Source: Onchocerca volvulus (lineage: Eukaryota > Nematoda > Chromadorea > Rhabditida > Onchocercidae). From it: 64,000 nucleotides of DNA. Position numbers and translations under genes: made by a program. Positions within the stretch are counted from its first letter, which is position 1, and every line of letters starts with the position of its first letter. The DNA lies in NCBI GenBank assembly GCA_000499405.2, contig HG738139.1, positions 9,200,616 through 9,264,615 of the forward strand, given 5' to 3'. A model generated the notes under the pieces. That model had not been told where the DNA came from. It made no database searches and was given only the letters and a program-made list of their open reading frames with translations. Shown piece after piece: positions 42,829-54,800 of the stretch.

Positions 42829-43413
42829 GCTATCTTAATATTTTGTTGTTCTCATCAATAATGCACTCTACGTAAATATCTGCATTTGTTGAAGGATGCA
42901 ATTGTTTTATACCTGTTGCTTATGAAAAGTGATGAATTTCTGAGTAATGCAGAACAAAATTCCATTTTTACACAATTATTTAGCTTACTTATATGATTAG
43001 CTGTCATGTTTAATTACTCATAATTAGAAACTAACATCTCAAACGAAATTCCAATCGTGCAATTTCTGTAACCGAATCTGATAAGAGAGTCCACCGATCA
43101 GCCCTTAAGCGAAAAAATTTGGTAAAATTGATTTGCATTGTAAATTTTTGGTTTCAATTTTTTATTAATTTCATCACTATGGCATTTTTCTGCTTATTCA
43201 ATTCATTATTATAAATTACTGTAAAATTATTTTGCTGCTTGCAACATCAAAACGAAGCCTATACTTGCAAATTATGAAGTTTGTTAATAAAAAATTTAAT
43301 GTTTTTAAATGCATTTGAATTCATTTGAAGATAAGGGAATCTACTGAAATGGTGGAGCATCATTCATGCGTCTTTCAGCACAAAGCCTGAAATTATTTTG
43401 GTTTATTTTTAAA
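42829..43413. other. Intergenic region downstream of SAP18
   Basis: 585 bases, SAP18 3' UTR followed by the upstream region of the next plus-strand gene. A TCTTTCAG acceptor ends at 43379, 34 bases before the ATG chosen for the next gene. No other feature seen. Confidence 0.5.
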
Positions 43414-46254
43414 ATGTGGCCAAGTTGGACGGCTGTTTTTGTATTTTATCTGGCAAGTGCTGTCGAAGCTGCATGTTCCATGAGGAATTTGCCTAAATTT
43501 GCAGGGTATTTCTGTCTATGTCATATTTCGTGATAGATTTGGCATCTTGTGAAATTTGTGATGGTCCATGAAATATTAGAAATCTTGCGTTATGTAAATT
43601 TGTTCAATGTAGTCACGGAGATCTCGTCATGGAAGAACATTAATTTTAGTGAATATATTCATTATTTGCTGTCATGGGATTGTAAATTGACGGTAACACG
43701 AAACTGGGGTGGCAATTCCTTGCGAGAGTTTAGAATCGTCTCGGACAGATCGGATATTTGCAAATCAAATGGAACAGGCAGTCCAATACATTATGTACAA
43801 GTCCATCCTGGAACACATCGACTTCCATTTCTGGTATTCATTATTCATTTTCACAAGGAAAATGGCACTAATACGAATTTATGGAGGGTAGTAAGGTAAA
43901 TTTTGTTCTCCAGATCATAAGAAAGGAAGGAAATAATGAAATCTTTCGACTCAAAAAATGGATTTAATAATTTCTATTTTTCAGATCGCCTTAAAATTAA
44001 AATCAATTAAATTGCCAGTAAATTTATATTATGAAATCGAGAAATTTTAGAATAAATATTACTGAAATCATCTACCAAAAACGCTTACGTCTCACAATTC
44101 TTGACAGTACCCGCGCCGAATATTCAACACTCTATACAAACTATCCGCTCCGAACTTGTGCTTACCACACAGTAAACAGCATTTATTGCTTCTGGCAAAA
44201 AGGAGTCGAACAATGGGCACAGCTATATAATATCTCCGGAGTTAGAACAGCTTTGGAATACAGGTTCTTACTAATACTGTAGTTTGAAATTCGAAAATTA
44301 TATAACAGTTATGATTGGAAACAAGAATTAGAACTTGAAAAAAAAAATAATTAAGATTACTCATTCCTTTTCCCGTAACTTCCAGAAATTTAGCAGTTTC
44401 AAATTCATAGACTTGGTGATGTCAGGGAATTCAGTTTGCAGAGCAGCTAGTGAAGCATTTTATTTGGAAGGACGTCCGATTTTTGGTGAGATCGTAGGAA
44501 GTTTGTCCGGATCTGTTCCCCGTGTGCTTTCGTTTAATTACAAAGTACCAGGATGGTTATTCGAGACGCCAGTATTGACAAATTTGACAGTGCCAGGACG
44601 ACGGATTCAAGAAATGCGCAAGATTGGAAAGGTATTTAAAATCGCTTGTTTTAAGATATCAATCAAGATCTTGAAATGGAAAATCAATATTAATGAGTGC
44701 TTGCCAGTCCTACTTTTAATTTATGAAGAATGTTTTTGTCAATATCTTTTTTCTCCTCAACTGTATAATTATGCATTTGTCAGTATTCAGAAATCCTGTT
44801 AATCACATGCTAAAAAAAGATTAAATGAAAATTAGATAGTGAATTTCAACTTGATCAGAAGTAACTAATTGAAAAGTTCAATGAATATCGAAATTATCTA
44901 AAAAGATGTAGGGATGTTGTTGAATTCCTATCGTTGAATTCCTTTCACTTTCTTTTTTAGTTACATTAGACAGCTAATTCCATCATGAAATAATTTTTCC
45001 GAAAGATTCATAATAGTGTTTGAAATTTTAAATCAGTCATTAGAATATTTCCACGTATCAGGAGAAAGTACTAGTGATTTTCATGATGCTTTATATTCGA
45101 ATCATTTTATGAACTTATTCTTAACTTCTGCTAAAAATTTGTTTGATTACAATTTTTAATCAGGTAGAAGGTAAATTGGGGCAAGTAGCTGCGATGAGTA
45201 TCCAATCGTTTATTATTAGTGATTGTCGTAATTCTATGTGTGAATATCGGTATAGTTCATTGGGTCAGGTCAGTTCGTTATTTGATTTAATTCCAATAAG
45301 TCAGAATTATTTCATTGAAAAGATTGAAATTTTAAGTCTCACGTCTTTCTCGTATTTTTCACCACTCTATCCTGCTCTACAGCTTTTTTATATGTCGTTT
45401 TCCTATAAATTAATTAGAGTCATTAAAATTTTTCTTTTCTTTGTCTTTATATAACAAATTTTTTTCATGTATTCAAAATATCTCGTTGTCAGACATAGCT
45501 TCAGTTAAGTAACACATTTGAATGATAAAAGTGAACATTGAACTGGACCAATTTTGGTCTTTTTAAATACATATTATACAAAGAATTTGTCACGTTGGTT
45601 TCACTTACTTAAGATTAAACAATTATTAATTGATGCTAAGTTCGATATCAAAATATTTTGAATATATAAAAAAAATTTGATATACATGAAGTGGACTTTT
45701 CTTGAAACAAGAGAATATATTTGGGACAATAATTCTAGTAGTGCTGATACAAATCTTTGTTTTGTGAGGAAATACTTGAATTATTCATCAGAAGTTAAAA
45801 ATTGAATCATTCATCAAAAGTTAATATAACTGAAATAAATTTAATTTGAAATTATAAATTCGGTTAATATCAGATTGCCAAAGCAACCACAACATGTGTC
45901 TTCACATCATCATTTGATGCTGTTTCGGGTGTATTCGAAATGCCTTCTTTGCAACCGGAATTAGAAGTGTCTCCATCCCTACAAACCATCAAACCGGTGT
46001 TATCATCGCTGATTGAGAAAAAACGGAAGGAAATCGAAATTATACAGTGGACGGAATACTGCATAGTGGTTATTTATGCTTTCACGATCGCATTAGTGTT
46101 CATCATAAAACTTCTGATCGAAGTTTGTGTTCTGGTCCTTCATCCCGATGACATTCCCATTTTCGAGCAGTACTTCACAACAGTTTACAAGTGTTTGTTC
46201 TTCGGACTAGCTGCAGGTTATTTTCTCCTTCTTACTTTTGCAATTTACTTCTAA
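43414..46254 (+). CDS. Secreted/membrane protein with two C-terminal membrane segments, not recognised
   Basis: Predicted 424 residues. Exons: 43414-43505, 43650-43895, 44051-44263, 44394-44631, 45164-45268, 45874-46254; phases close throughout. The N-terminus MWPSWTAVFVFYLASAVEAA is a good signal peptide. An in-frame ATG at 43366 would add 16 residues, but the trans-splice-like acceptor at 43379 favours the later one. The ectodomain (~residues 22-340) has several Cys, NGT and NIT/NLT glycosylation sequons, RNWGGNSLREFRIVSD and SFNYKVPGWLFET. The C-terminal exon encodes a short charged linker (EKKRKEIEI) and two hydrophobic segments, CIVVIYAFTIALVFII and CLFFGLAAGYFLLLTFAIYF. I do not recognise the family. 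Exons 3 and 4 use acceptors (AAATTTTAG, AAATTTAG) chosen by frame; those joins are less certain than the rest. Confidence 0.7.
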
Positions 46255-48240
46255 TCACAAACCCATGTGAACACTTTATGATAGTTGAAATATGGTTTCA
46301 TATGAATGGTTAATCAAGTTATAAAACAAGTCTGTGATTTTAAGATATAAATAAATTAAAACCTAAATAGAGAGATTTTCCTAATATTCTAGATGCTCTT
46401 GATATCCAAACTTTCAGCCATAAAATTTCTTCAAAAGTTTTCAGAAAACTTATGAATAAGTTAGCTGTGGAAGCTTCAAGATCCGACTTAAATAAAGGCT
46501 TCACAATTGCTATTTATAATTGCTGACTTTTTTTTTCTTTTTTTTTTTTTTTTTTTTTGTTTGTTTGTTTCAAATAAAAGGGATTTTCACAGAAGACATT
46601 TTCAAATTCTGAAAGAACTGATTATGTCTTGGTTTCCATTAGAATTTTTTACTTATTGATTGTAAGTAATATATCGAATATTTCAAGCTTTATATCGCTG
46701 TGATACAACTTCAGTATACTGATATGAACAACACTGGTCATCCGCATTATTGATTCTTGAAATTTAGTCAAAATTTGAATTACTCGCTTTTTCAAGATGA
46801 GATTGCGTTGAGGAAAGAGCTTTTTTTGTTGCAGACTATATTAAAGCTTAAATCAAGCAGTTCTTTCATGCTATCATCTTCGTAAATACATGCGCAAGAT
46901 AATGATAACAGAGCAATATATATTTGTTATTCTCGAGAAGTTGTCTTCTCATTGATAGTTCCTATGCCCAATACATTCACTCGATGACCATAATTTCGCG
47001 CTCTCAACAATGGCAACTTGCACACATAATCTGATCTTATTTTCAATTGCGATCTGAGAATATCGCAGCTTTAACATTATGGAAAAGAACGGTAGTTGCA
47101 ACCTGATAGCTTTAAAATGATCAAGAAATCACAGTCATGTTTGATTATAGTTTTGCCCATTTCGGCGAAGATTAAATGTTCGAACTATTGATCAATAGAT
47201 GGTACAGCAGAACTGTTGGTGATAGCATCATGAATCTTTTAAGGTAAAAATGATACTTGCCCATGTGCCCAATTTATAGCTGATGGTTCCATTGGAATGA
47301 TTAATCAACTAATCGAATGATTTTGATCATATGGTATTGGAGATGGAGAATTTTGCTTGTAGAATATATGCATATTAGAAAGAAGAAGGCAGTTTAGTTG
47401 AGAGATTGATTTCAGATCAGATCATATCCCTATCATATTCTGCAAAAGCGCAGCTGTCGCAGTTTCTTTGCGATATTTTTGGGTAATGAAACATGAAATG
47501 TATCAAAATATTCTAGAAGTCGCATGTGTGACTACTGTAAATTTATATAATATATTGGGAAGCAGAGAGCAAGTAGTCCAGGAGAGTATAATCATTTCAG
47601 ATCAGAAGCAGAGATAGGCTGGAGATGGAAAGGAAAGGTATTCATCTAACTTTCAGAGTTGGTACTTTTGATCTTTCGGGTGACTTCCATCCATGTCAAC
47701 CGTTCTCCTCCATTCATACTCAGTAACTCTCTTCGAAACCCTCTAAATTCATTCTCTCCGGCAATTTCTATCTGTTTGTTATTCTCCCCCGTTTATTCTT
47801 AGTTATTTTTTTTCTTCACTTTCACATATCAAATCCTATATGTATGTCACCAGCACCATCTCTTCTTCAAAATCTCCTTCATTCTTTAGTTCCCTTCAAT
47901 TCATGTCTTTGTTTTCTTTCCCAAACTAGCTACCGTAACCGTTGGATGAACTTTGTCCTTTCTGAAATCAGTCCATCTCTCTGTCCTCGGTATTAAATTA
48001 TCTTTAAGAACCATCTTTAATTACCTTTATATCACATGCATCTCTTCATTTCTCACAGCGACAAAATATTTTGCCTCCTTTTTCCTTCATGGAAAAGTTT
48101 GTTCAACATCTATCAATTACTGTAATCTTCTCTTCTTTGAAGCCTCAAGTTGCTCACATAGCGTAACAAGGAAGAACGTGAGTTCACTGTACTACTCATT
48201 CTTGCCAACCGCAAACATCTCTGATGCCTTAAAACTCACA
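46255..48240. other. Gene-poor region
   Basis: About 2 kb without a supported gene. Contains a poly-T run with few interruptions at about 46528-46560. A plus-strand open frame at 47953-48270 lacks splice partners and domain similarity. Positions 47700-48200 are pyrimidine-rich on the plus strand. Confidence 0.5.
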
Positions 48241-49156
48241 TTACGTAACATCAATGTACTTATCCATTGATATGCCAACGATCATGAAGTGGGAATAGAT
48301 TGAACAGTGCATATCATCAATGAAAAGTGACGGTTTATTTCCCAAAAGCAAAAGCAAAATTTCGAGTCCGATTTCGATGATAAAGTGATAATAGTGATCA
48401 GAACGGACTGAGATAAATTTATCAAAGTATTTAAGAGGTAATCGACGGACTCTTATTGGGTGAAGGTTTGCGATATGTGATGCAAAGGCATGCACAACGC
48501 ACGCTTCTACCATTAATTTGAAAAATGTATAGAATTTATCACTCAAATAAAAATTCTGAAGAACAGAAACAAATATTGAATAAATAAAATCAAAATTAAT
48601 AATCAAATTAATATTTCGTTTGCCCTCACTATTAATATTCATATCAAGAATTTTAATTAATCAACCGGTAGGTCAAAATGACCTTTTCTTGTGCTAAATT
48701 AAAGCACATCGCTAGCAATGGTACTCCAAATAGAAATAAACTGATGTTTTCAACAAGCTTCTTCTGTGCATCCCAATCCTTTCCCATTACTGATGCACCA
48801 GGAAATTTATCTCCAATCCTGAGAAAAAATAACCATGTTTGAGAAAAGAAATACTTCAAGGAATTTCTCCGTGGGAAAGATAATTATTTAATTATTTGAT
48901 TCAATAAAAGAACAAAATTCAAGTTTAGAAAATATTTCCAGGAAGGATAAAAATTTTGAAAGATGTCCATCTCAATTTCTCTAACAAATCAAACTTGGTT
49001 GTTGCACCATTAGAGTTTCGTAAAATTTGCAACGTTTTACATATCCGAAATATTAGAATGTGTATGGCAGCGAAGATGAGAAAACAGAACGTGAAATAAT
49101 TCAGAAAGAATATAACAATGTCGTCGTATGCTATAATTGTTAAGTATAATTGCTTT
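48241..49156 (-). pseudogene. Possible multi-pass membrane protein gene or remnant, start not found
   Basis: Three in-phase exons can be joined: 49156-48986, 48818-48683, 48555-48241 (stop). They have good acceptors (TCTATTTCAG, TTTCTCAG, GTTCTTCAG), and the ~207 encoded residues are rich in hydrophobic segments: VIFFLNYFTFCFLIFAAIHI, ISLFLFGVPLLAMC and IIEIGLEILLLLLG. Non-hydrophobic stretches such as FPGASVMGKDWDAQKKLVE look protein-like. No initiator ATG or upstream exon with matching phase was found, so it is either incompletely modelled or degenerate. A nematode serpentine receptor is conceivable, but no diagnostic motif is visible. Confidence 0.35.
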
Positions 49157-49837
49157 CTGAAATAGAAATGTGTTTTGAAAATGATTTTATTTAGACTGAA
49201 ACAGTCCCACAATGTTTAGTTCCGTATCAATAAACCATCACTTTGCAAAAAACTAACAAAACAGTAGCAGAATTAAGTTCATTCGGTGCATTCTGCTCAT
49301 TTTGCAGAAGTTTTTTAAGAAGAAATTTGAGTATGATCGTGGCTATTTGGAAAGGAACGCTAAATTTTCTTATAACTTCGTCATATTCTATTTTAAAGTT
49401 ATGACCAAGTTCTCACAGAATTGTTATATTTTTTTAGGATGAAAAAAAGTGCGAAGCGAAATGACACTTGCAGAAATGATAAATTTTGACCTGAACTGCG
49501 ATTCAAACATGCTTTAAATAGATGTTAGGGATTTAAAAATTGATGCATGAAATTATCAGTATACTTTCCGACCTTTTTGTTATTATCAGTAGCATCATAT
49601 TCATTTATAAGGATGAAAATATTCTTTCAATTAGATCCAATCAGATGACTGAAATTAGTTTTATTTACCAGGGTTAAAATTTCGAGCAAGCTGCAATCGC
49701 TAATGCGATTCCACTGAAAGCATGAATTCAGGTTCAACTGATTACAAACGACCAGTGCATGAGAATAAGGACGGCACTGAAATATTTTTCAATAAAAACA
49801 ATTAAAAGGAAGTAAAGGTCATTGTCATCCGTTCACT

Positions 49838-49913
49838 ACTAGCCAATGTCCACTACTCTCGAGGACCTTGGCGGGTGAAATCATCACTAGTCAGTGTCCA
49901 CAACTCTCGAGGT
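49838..49913. repeat. 28-base direct repeat pair, 20-base spacer
   Basis: Two 28-base copies (49838-49865 and 49886-49913), matching at 24 of 28 positions, both ending in ACTCTCGAGG. They mark the start of the compositionally distinct region. Confidence 0.8.
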
Positions 49914-50773
49914 CACTTGATAACCCCTCACTCCTCGTTCACATACAGTACTTACAATTATTACTCCCTCTCACTCACAGAGACAGACTATTCGCCAGAC
50001 TCCTCTGGCCACTTCTCATCCACAGGCATTTTTGGATGCAAGAGTGATTGCGTGGGTGGCTGTATCACTCACCCACCCTCTGTCTCTGATAAGAAGGGAA
50101 GAAAAACACCGATATAGCAGTATTAGGTAAACTTTTCAAGACAAATCATCATTATAACTGTTATGGATCGCTTCTAGCTTATATTTAAATGCTCTCTTAA
50201 CAACTGTATGCCTGTCCGTCTCTCCTACTACACCAACTATATGTCCTCCACTCTCTCTTGATACCGGTATGTTTTCCTTCCCTCTTCCTCAATAAATGAC
50301 ATTCTCCTGCTCCCTTCTCTGAGACGGTCCCTTATTTTCGTATCGTTGTGTGCATTCCCCACTTCTCCTCACCATTTCTCGTTATTGACCCAATCTCTTT
50401 ATCCTCTGTCATCTCCCATATCATTTGGATGCATCGTTTTCTTCTACTTCCCCATCTCTTCAAAAAGTGTGCTTTCTCCATATTCTGCACACAACCTATT
50501 ATGCGTTCCCTCGTGATTCTTGATGACTATTTCGCTTTGTGATTGTCTTGTGGTTTGTACTTTCTCTTTATCCAATACTATTTCGCATGTAAAACGTCTG
50601 ATTCTCCGCATAATACGCACTGTCTACAAATCATCGACTCTATCGGAGAGCAGTCCCACCCCCCCGGCAGTGTATTTTCTCGCGAGCTGCTCAGTGTTCA
50701 ACGCTGCTGTCTCCTCTGCCGCTGCCGCCTGCCCTCTCCCTCTTTACACTTCCTTTATACATTCATTTACTGT

Positions 50774-50948
50774 TGTGTGTGTGTGTGTGTACATACATTA
50801 TATATATGCATGCATGTGTGTGTGTGTGTGTGTGTGCTGTTGTACATAGATGTGGGTGCATCGCCCCCTCTCCCCCTCTGATAAGTTGACGCATGTGTGT
50901 GTCCGACACACACACACTCACACACACACACACATGTACATACACACT
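50774..50948. repeat. Paired TG and CA microsatellites able to form hairpins
   Basis: A (GT)8-like run at 50774-50790 and an uninterrupted (TG)11 at 50815-50836 are followed by CA runs at 50906-50934. Because TG and CA tracts on one strand are complementary, long stems with ~80-base loops are possible. A tight hairpin GTGTGTGTC-C-GACACACAC is centred near 50904. Confidence 0.85.
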
Positions 50949-51390
50949 TCACTCGTCAACTTCACTTATATATTGTTTTTCTCATTTATTATATTCCATT
51001 CCATCTATATTTTTGAGTATTTGTTTAGCGTCACCTTGAATGAATGAATGAACGGACAGACAGACATAGACAGACACGAACTCGCCAAGTTGTACTCATT
51101 TTCAAAGCAACCAGAAGAATCTCTTTCCCGCCTCACGAACGCAACCTGTTCTGCGGTAGAGGTCACGATCAGGCATGTTGCCTGACCTTTGTCGCAAGAC
51201 AAGAATGAGAATCGCTTTTCATGCAGGTCAGTCGGTGCACTCCTTCACACTTGACCTCTGCTCTCCCTCTCTCCTCTCTCCCAACCACTGCCACTACCAC
51301 TGCATCCCTTGCACCTCATACAGCCTCTGATAACATGCAAAAGGCTCCAAATTTAACTTATATAATTCAATTTGCATCTTTGGATAATAC

Positions 51391-51414
51391 AGACACACAC
51401 ACACATACACACAC
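51391..51414. repeat. Interrupted CA microsatellite
   Basis: A CA dinucleotide run broken once by AT, about 470 bases upstream of the start codon of repeat-protein gene 1. Same sequence type as the larger cluster near 50.8 kb. Confidence 0.8.
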
Positions 51415-51880
51415 TTATCCGTCTATCTATCAGTGCCTCGTGGGATACGGTAGGAAGGAAGTTGGATTTGAAATGGTGAAAGAGAGCCTTGTAAGGATGG
51501 CAAGGTGTACTGTAAGTAGTGAACCGTGAAAGTGATTACTGCTGTAGGCATGACTTGTCCGTGAACCGTATATCATTCCTTCCAAAGGAATCTACGGTAT
51601 TCATTATCATTAATTTTATCTGCATATATTTGTTAACGTGAGTTGCAAGACTAGGATGCATATACCAATATTTATTTTCAAGCACTGTTGATTTAATATA
51701 TGTAACGATAGATAGATAGATACCTGCAATGCATTCTGCATTAGTGATGTTTACTGCTCCACCACTGTCGCTGCATGAGCTTATTGCATCTTTGCAAGCA
51801 GTAGGAATAAAGCTCGCTCTGCAGTTATTTTAATCGTGTCAAAATGAACATTTTCCCGCTTTCAGTATATCCGTGTGGCA

Positions 51881-54800
51881 ATGAATCAGAATCTGGTGCC
51901 AGCTTATTTTCAGACTGGAAATATATCCAATTCTGCTCCACAACAGGTCTCATTTTTTAGTATCTATTTTGCAAAGCAGATTTTTACAAATATTCCGAAC
52001 TGGGAGTTATATGCACCTTTCACGAGCGATTTGCTGAGGCACCCATAGATCGTGTCAGGATGTCACTTTTCATGTGATTGACTGCTGTGTGAGTCAAAAT
52101 TAAAAATTTTTTTTATTTTGACTTCAGATGTTTGATTTTTGTTCAGGTCGAACATGTAGTAATCGGCGATCGTGTCAGCATACTGAAAGATGAAACGAAA
52201 TCAGCGATGCAGGTAATGTGAGGTTAGGCGGAGGGAAATTATATGATAGTTCCCTTGTCATTGCTCCCTGAATGCCGTGCTTTAATTTGGTTAGGTTTAA
52301 ATGCTTATCTACAAATAATGTGACCGTGTGTAGGAACACTAACGCCATGATGACATGTGGCATCGAGGAACACTTAATACGTCAACACGTCAAAGTGACA
52401 CATGGAATTGAAGAACACTTGAGATGGCGTGTGATGTCCATGCATCTTGTATGGAAATTGAGCATAACTTTCGTTCTTCGTTTTCGTACTTGATGAAATG
52501 CAGACTTGGTTAGCATTCTTCAAGCAAAATTTTAATAGTGCATAGGTGAGTTTTACTAATCGTTCATATCGAGTTAGTAATTCTTTGTCTCCTTACTGTA
52601 ATGTTTAATTGCAGCTACAAGCATCAACACCCACGGGTATGACTATTCATCCGGCAGGCGCAAACTTCTTCCAAACGACATCCGGTACCCCATTTACGAC
52701 AACAAGTAGTGGTCCTGTTTTTCATAGTTCTACAACAGCAGCGACATTTCTCCCCAATTCGGTGAGATGTTTGCGATTCACCGATCATAAAGTACTCTTC
52801 ATTGTTTGCATTTATTACATCCATCAGACAAACCGAAAATTTATCACATATTTGAGAATCGAGTTCTAGATTTTTGATATATTTTTTCTTATCATTCTTT
52901 ACGAAAATTGTAATATTTTCTAGGTTCAAAACGTCCAGATTCAACCAAACACTGCAGCTGCGCTTAATGGACAACAGACACAGCAGGTGCGCCTTGTACA
53001 AGCAATCAATCCTACACCGGCCGTCAATGTCACGTCTTCTCAACAGCAAGGCGCTACAGTCCTTACTGGTAAGAAATTTAATGCTAATTAGATGTAGGTG
53101 CAATTCTAGTTGCGTTACTATTCATAAAGAATGAACGTCATGAGAAAAGCCGTTGCTTGGCTCGACATTGTGATGTTGAATAATTTATGTACTAATATAA
53201 TTAACGATTTTAAATTCAACAGTCATGAACATTCCTGTACCTTTCAGTCTCTGTGGCTTTGAAAGACCAAAATGAAAACATTATCCATTCTTTAAAAAAA
53301 AATATTCAATTTTAATAGCAATATTGTATATAAATGCACAATATTGTCGGTGTCTATTGTACTTCAAGTAATATTATTCACCTTGTGCCCCACGTGTTTT
53401 AAGATGGATACTCCCCAAGTGTTTTAAGATGGATACTTTGAATGGGTTGTTAACTGAGGTGATTTGTAATTTTTCTTGTTCTGATTTGTTTTATGACCAG
53501 TGCTCTTAAATTTTTGATGCTAATCATAATTTATGCTTATTGTATTAGAATTGATTTCTTTGGGCTGTTGAAAGGGATGATCTTTTAGTTATTTATCAAA
53601 TCAAAATTTTCTAGTTTAATTGTCTTAGATTTGAAAATTTCATTTTTTCCAGTTTAATAAATTGTATATATACATATATGTATATATATATATTCAGTTT
53701 TAACGATGATGATTTTCAGCAATAGGTATATTATAGATTATATTTGTTTTAAAAGAATTAGTATTTACCAGTTTAATCCGTTACTTATTGGACTAAATTA
53801 AAATCACATTTTACTGTTTATTTACAGTTGTAACGGCACAGAATCCAAATGGTACGACTATGCAAATTCTTCAGCCACAAGGTGCTGAAACAGATGAACG
53901 ACGTATTGCAGCCATATTGGATTCATATTTCATTGAACAGCAGGCTCCAACAACATCGGTAGTTGCACCCATCACAACAGCTGCTGTGGCTGTCGCTACG
54001 CCGGCTGCGTATCCGTCACCTGCCAGTATTGTTGCAAAGTAAGTCATGTAATTTATGATATACTGCATCGACATGATAGGAATATAATCCTGCAGTGCGC
54101 AATAAAATCTCGGAAAAAATAGAATGAGTGTAACTTGCACCATCATTTGATAATCGATAATCTCTTCTGAAGGTCACATAATTCTTCATGTTTTGTTTTG
54201 AAGAATTATGTGTACGGAGCTTTAAATGATCGATTTTTTATATTTATCTGATTTCAGATATACACGTGGGAAAGGTACAACACAGGAGAAGAAAGAAAAG
54301 GACGAAGCAAAACGAGCTAAGCAGGCGGAAGCAGCACGCTTGCGATATCACCGATTAAGTGCTGAGGAAAAAAGGGCATTGAATATCAAACGAACAATGG
54401 CGCAAAAACGGAAAAGACAACGTGAAAAAGAACTTGAAGAACTCGAAAATCTATTACGACAAACAAATGATATACAAGAGGTAATGCTCTTGATTAAAGG
54501 CCTCTATTTCTGGAAAAGTAGTTTGAGTTTCGGAAGTTTCTAGCTTTATATTTCAGGATCCGGATATTAATGAGCAATTACGTGAGAAACGAATGCGAGC
54601 GCGTTGGGCTGAAGCAGCACGTTCACGTTATCAACGTATGTCATCAGAAGAACGCCGAGCGCATAACAATCGTAGACGAATGAGGCAAATTGCTGCAACG
54701 GAAGGATTAAAGGGGCCTGACGGACAGCCCGTAATTTTCCAATTGAGTTTACTTAGATTTGGCCAATTTTTTAAAATGATTTTATCATTACTCTTTCATA

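Larger units (their letters stand above)
49157..51880. other. Upstream region of repeat-protein gene 1, pyrimidine-rich and microsatellite-bearing
   Basis: About 2.7 kb without a convincing gene. From ~49830 the composition changes: less AT-rich, with CT/CCCTCTC tracts, TG and CA runs and short direct repeats. Open frames at 50520-50881 and 51221-51529 are translations of low-complexity DNA. The position just upstream of a gene and the absence of coding signal suggest promoter or 5' leader DNA. Confidence 0.5.

Noticed and set aside
50774..50948. Regularly repeated short units considered as a CRISPR-like array
   Set aside because: They are simple dinucleotide microsatellites in a eukaryotic genome, without unique spacers between conserved repeats.
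50520..50952. Several overlapping frames of 60-112 codons on both strands
   Set aside because: They translate CT-rich DNA and TG/CA microsatellites into Cys-Val and Thr-His runs; all frames are open because of the repeat, not because of coding.
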